NCBI RefSeq assembly: GCF_000772085.1
Contig: NZ_CP009755.1
Location: forward strand, 1,426,001-1,490,000
Source: Curtobacterium sp. MR_MD2014
GTDB taxonomy: Bacteria > Actinomycetota > Actinomycetes > Actinomycetales > Microbacteriaceae
DNA: 64,000 nucleotides
Reading direction: 5' to 3'
The translations under genes were made by a program, and so were the position numbers. Under the pieces are notes generated by a model, which was given only the letters and a program-made list of their open reading frames with translations, was not told where the DNA came from and did not search any database. Positions 62,800 to 64,000 of the stretch are shown in pieces; positions within the stretch are counted from its first letter, which is position 1, and each line of letters opens with the position of its first letter.

Positions 62800-63417
62800 T
62801 CAGCGGTACTGCGGCGGCCAGTCGAACGGCGCCGGCAGGTGCGGCACCTCGCCGATCGTGGTGACGACGAGCACGACCTCGCGACGGTTCGTCAACGCGA
62901 TCGACCGCGGGTTGCCGAGGTACCGGTGTCCGTCGACCCAGGTCGTCAGCTCCCCGTGCAGCCCGCCGACGTGCCCCGCGCCGAGCGAGACGTCCCACTC
63001 GTCGAAGAACTGCCCGAGTGTGAACGTCTGCCGGGTCGGCGACTCGACGTGCAGGATGCCGGAGGTGTCGTGGGTGTGGAGCTCGGCGGCGAACCGCTCC
63101 CGCGACGAGTGCCCGACGTCGCCCGGGACCGTCACCGGTGTCGAGCCGTCCAGGATCGTCAGGTGCGTGTGCACGTGCTCGGCGAGCGGTTCGCCCCAGA
63201 CGTTCCGCAGGCCCGCCGCTTCGGCGCGCGTCTGCAGGTCGGTCGGTGCCGGCCAGGGAGGCGCGGTGCGGGTCGTCCCCGCCGCCGGCGCCGTGCAGAG
63301 GGCGAGCAGGAGGACGGCCAGCGCCGCGACGAGCGTGACGACGACGCTCCGGGGCGCCGTCCGCGCACCGCCCGTCCGCGGGGCCCGGCCGGTTCGCGTG
63401 CCGGGCCGGCGGCTCAC
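62800..63417 (-). CDS. Secreted or membrane-anchored histidine-rich protein of unknown function
   Basis: A 205-aa protein with a basic N-terminus, one hydrophobic segment (SVVVTLVAALAVLLLALCTA) and an extracytoplasmic domain. The domain has clustered histidines in EHVHTHLTILDG and AELHTHDTSGILHVESPTRQ, then TFTLGQFFDEWDVSLG and a VDGHRYLGNPRSIAL-type strand. The pattern is shared by a conserved group of exported proteins of unknown role; the histidines suggest metal binding. The cysteine after the hydrophobic core is not in a canonical lipobox. GTG start overlaps the aldo/keto reductase stop (GTGA). Confidence 0.78.
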   Translation of the reverse strand: MSRRPGTRTGRAPRTGGARTAPRSVVVTLVAALAVLLLALCTAPAAGTTRTAPPWPAPTDLQTRAEAAGLRNVWGEPLAEHVHTHLTILDGSTPVTVPGDVGHSSRERFAAELHTHDTSGILHVESPTRQTFTLGQFFDEWDVSLGAGHVGGLHGELTTWVDGHRYLGNPRSIALTNRREVVLVVTTIGEVPHLPAPFDWPPQYR

Positions 63418-64000
63418 CACCGGTCGTGCACGGTGGCGCGGAACCACCGGTCGTAGAGCTCGTGCACCGTGCTGTCGAGGGCGCCGAGGTCGAGTGCGCC
63501 GCCGTCGACCAGGTCCGGTGCTCCGGCGTTCGAGCGGGCCTGCTCGGGGTTCCTGGCGCCCGGGATGGCGGCGGTGACTCCGTCCTGCGCGACGATCCAC
63601 GCGAGCGCCGCCTGCGGGACCGAGATGCCCTCGGGCAGCGCCGCCGCGAACGCCCGGGCGGCCTGCACGCCGTCCGCGAAGTCGACGCCGCTGAACGTCT
63701 CGCCCTGGTCGAAGGCCTCGCCGTGACGGTTGTAGTTGCGGTGGTCGCCCTCGCTGAACGTGGTCTCGGTCGTGTACTTCCCGGAGAGCAGTCCCGATGC
63801 CAACGGCACGCGCGCGAGGATCCCGACCCCTGCCTCTCGTGCGGCCGGCAGCACGCGGTCCAGCGGCTTGAGCCGGAACGCGTTGAGGATGACCTGCACG
63901 CTCGCGACGTGCGGGCGGGCGATCGCGGTGAGCGCCTGGTCCGCGGTCTCGACGGAGACGCCGTACGCGGCGACCGACCCGTCGGCGACGAGGGCGTCGA
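63414..64000 (-). CDS. Aldo/keto reductase, partial (N-terminus beyond the window)
   Basis: The visible 194 residues are the C-terminal two thirds of an aldo/keto reductase TIM barrel. The frame is open to base 64000. Characteristic parts are VAAYGVSVETADQALTAIA, QVILNAFRLKPLDRVLPAAR, GVGILARVPLASGLLSGKY and AIPGARNPEQARSNAGA, which binds the NADPH adenine end. The catalytic Tyr and Lys lie outside the window. The substrate is unknown. Confidence 0.92.
   Translation of the reverse strand, partial: DALVADGSVAAYGVSVETADQALTAIARPHVASVQVILNAFRLKPLDRVLPAAREAGVGILARVPLASGLLSGKYTTETTFSEGDHRNYNRHGEAFDQGETFSGVDFADGVQAARAFAAALPEGISVPQAALAWIVAQDGVTAAIPGARNPEQARSNAGAPDLVDGGALDLGALDSTVHELYDRWFRATVHDRW

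Overview
The window is GC-rich actinobacterial chromosome. GTG and TTG starts are frequent, neighbouring genes are often coupled through ATGA or GTGA overlaps, and several families are typical of Actinobacteria (DUF3145, a FasR-like regulator beside fabD-fabH-acpP-fabF, a homodimeric AceE). Gene content and protein wording suggest Microbacteriaceae, possibly Curtobacterium. That placement is inference; no search was run.

Layout. 1-324: end of lepA. 663-4159: a compact export operon with two TasA/camelysin-like secreted proteins, a SipW-type signal peptidase and a secreted two-domain jelly-roll protein. 4197-7337: a DUF1990 protein, a HAD phosphatase, hemW and a DUF4870 membrane protein. 7398-14760: CIRCE-like operator, hrcA, dnaJ, rsmE, HIT, phoH, ybeY, a CorC/CNNM-type protein and era. 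14817-19024: a two-component system followed by a two-gene ABC exporter. 19063-20993: leuA behind a leader peptide with four consecutive leucine codons. 21503-33108: recO, uppS, LysR/aminotransferase pair, glyS, DsbA-like protein with a 56-aa partner, YbaK, dusB, dgt, dnaG. 33109-34044: gene-free and rich in repeats. 34045-41633: oligopeptide ABC operon ending in a 2-hydroxyacid dehydrogenase. 41771-48326: two tRNAs, a lipoprotein, def, a DMT transporter, a GT4 glycosyltransferase, an AI-2E-type transporter, a DUF1684 protein and a DUF3145 protein. 48640-56521 (minus strand): aceE, fasR, fabD, fabH, acpP, fabF, linking acetyl-CoA production to type II fatty acid synthesis. 56759-58152: peroxiredoxin and an alpha/beta hydrolase. 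58226-62710 (minus strand): a carrier-protein pathway. 62800-64000: a secreted histidine-rich protein and an aldo/keto reductase cut by the window edge.

The strongest candidate for an undescribed system is 58226-62710. It encodes an AcpS-type phosphopantetheinyl transferase, a small carrier protein, an acyl-CoA-dehydrogenase-like flavoenzyme, a seryl-tRNA-synthetase-like amino acid:[carrier protein] ligase with the Cys/Glu/Cys zinc set, and a fused double alpha/beta hydrolase. The last four genes overlap by four bases each. They look like a complete non-ribosomal route that loads, oxidises and releases one amino acid on a dedicated carrier.

The second notable signal is non-coding. An 82-nt element with 17-18-bp imperfect terminal inverted repeats occurs three times with no length change (33286, 33550, 48445). 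One copy is fed by five 30-bp tandem units that carry its terminal sequence. A separate 51-bp family lies between leuA and recO and has one inverted relative at 33.7 kb. Many genes also have a TANNNT-type -10 box ending 6-7 nt before the start codon, so leaderless transcription appears common here.
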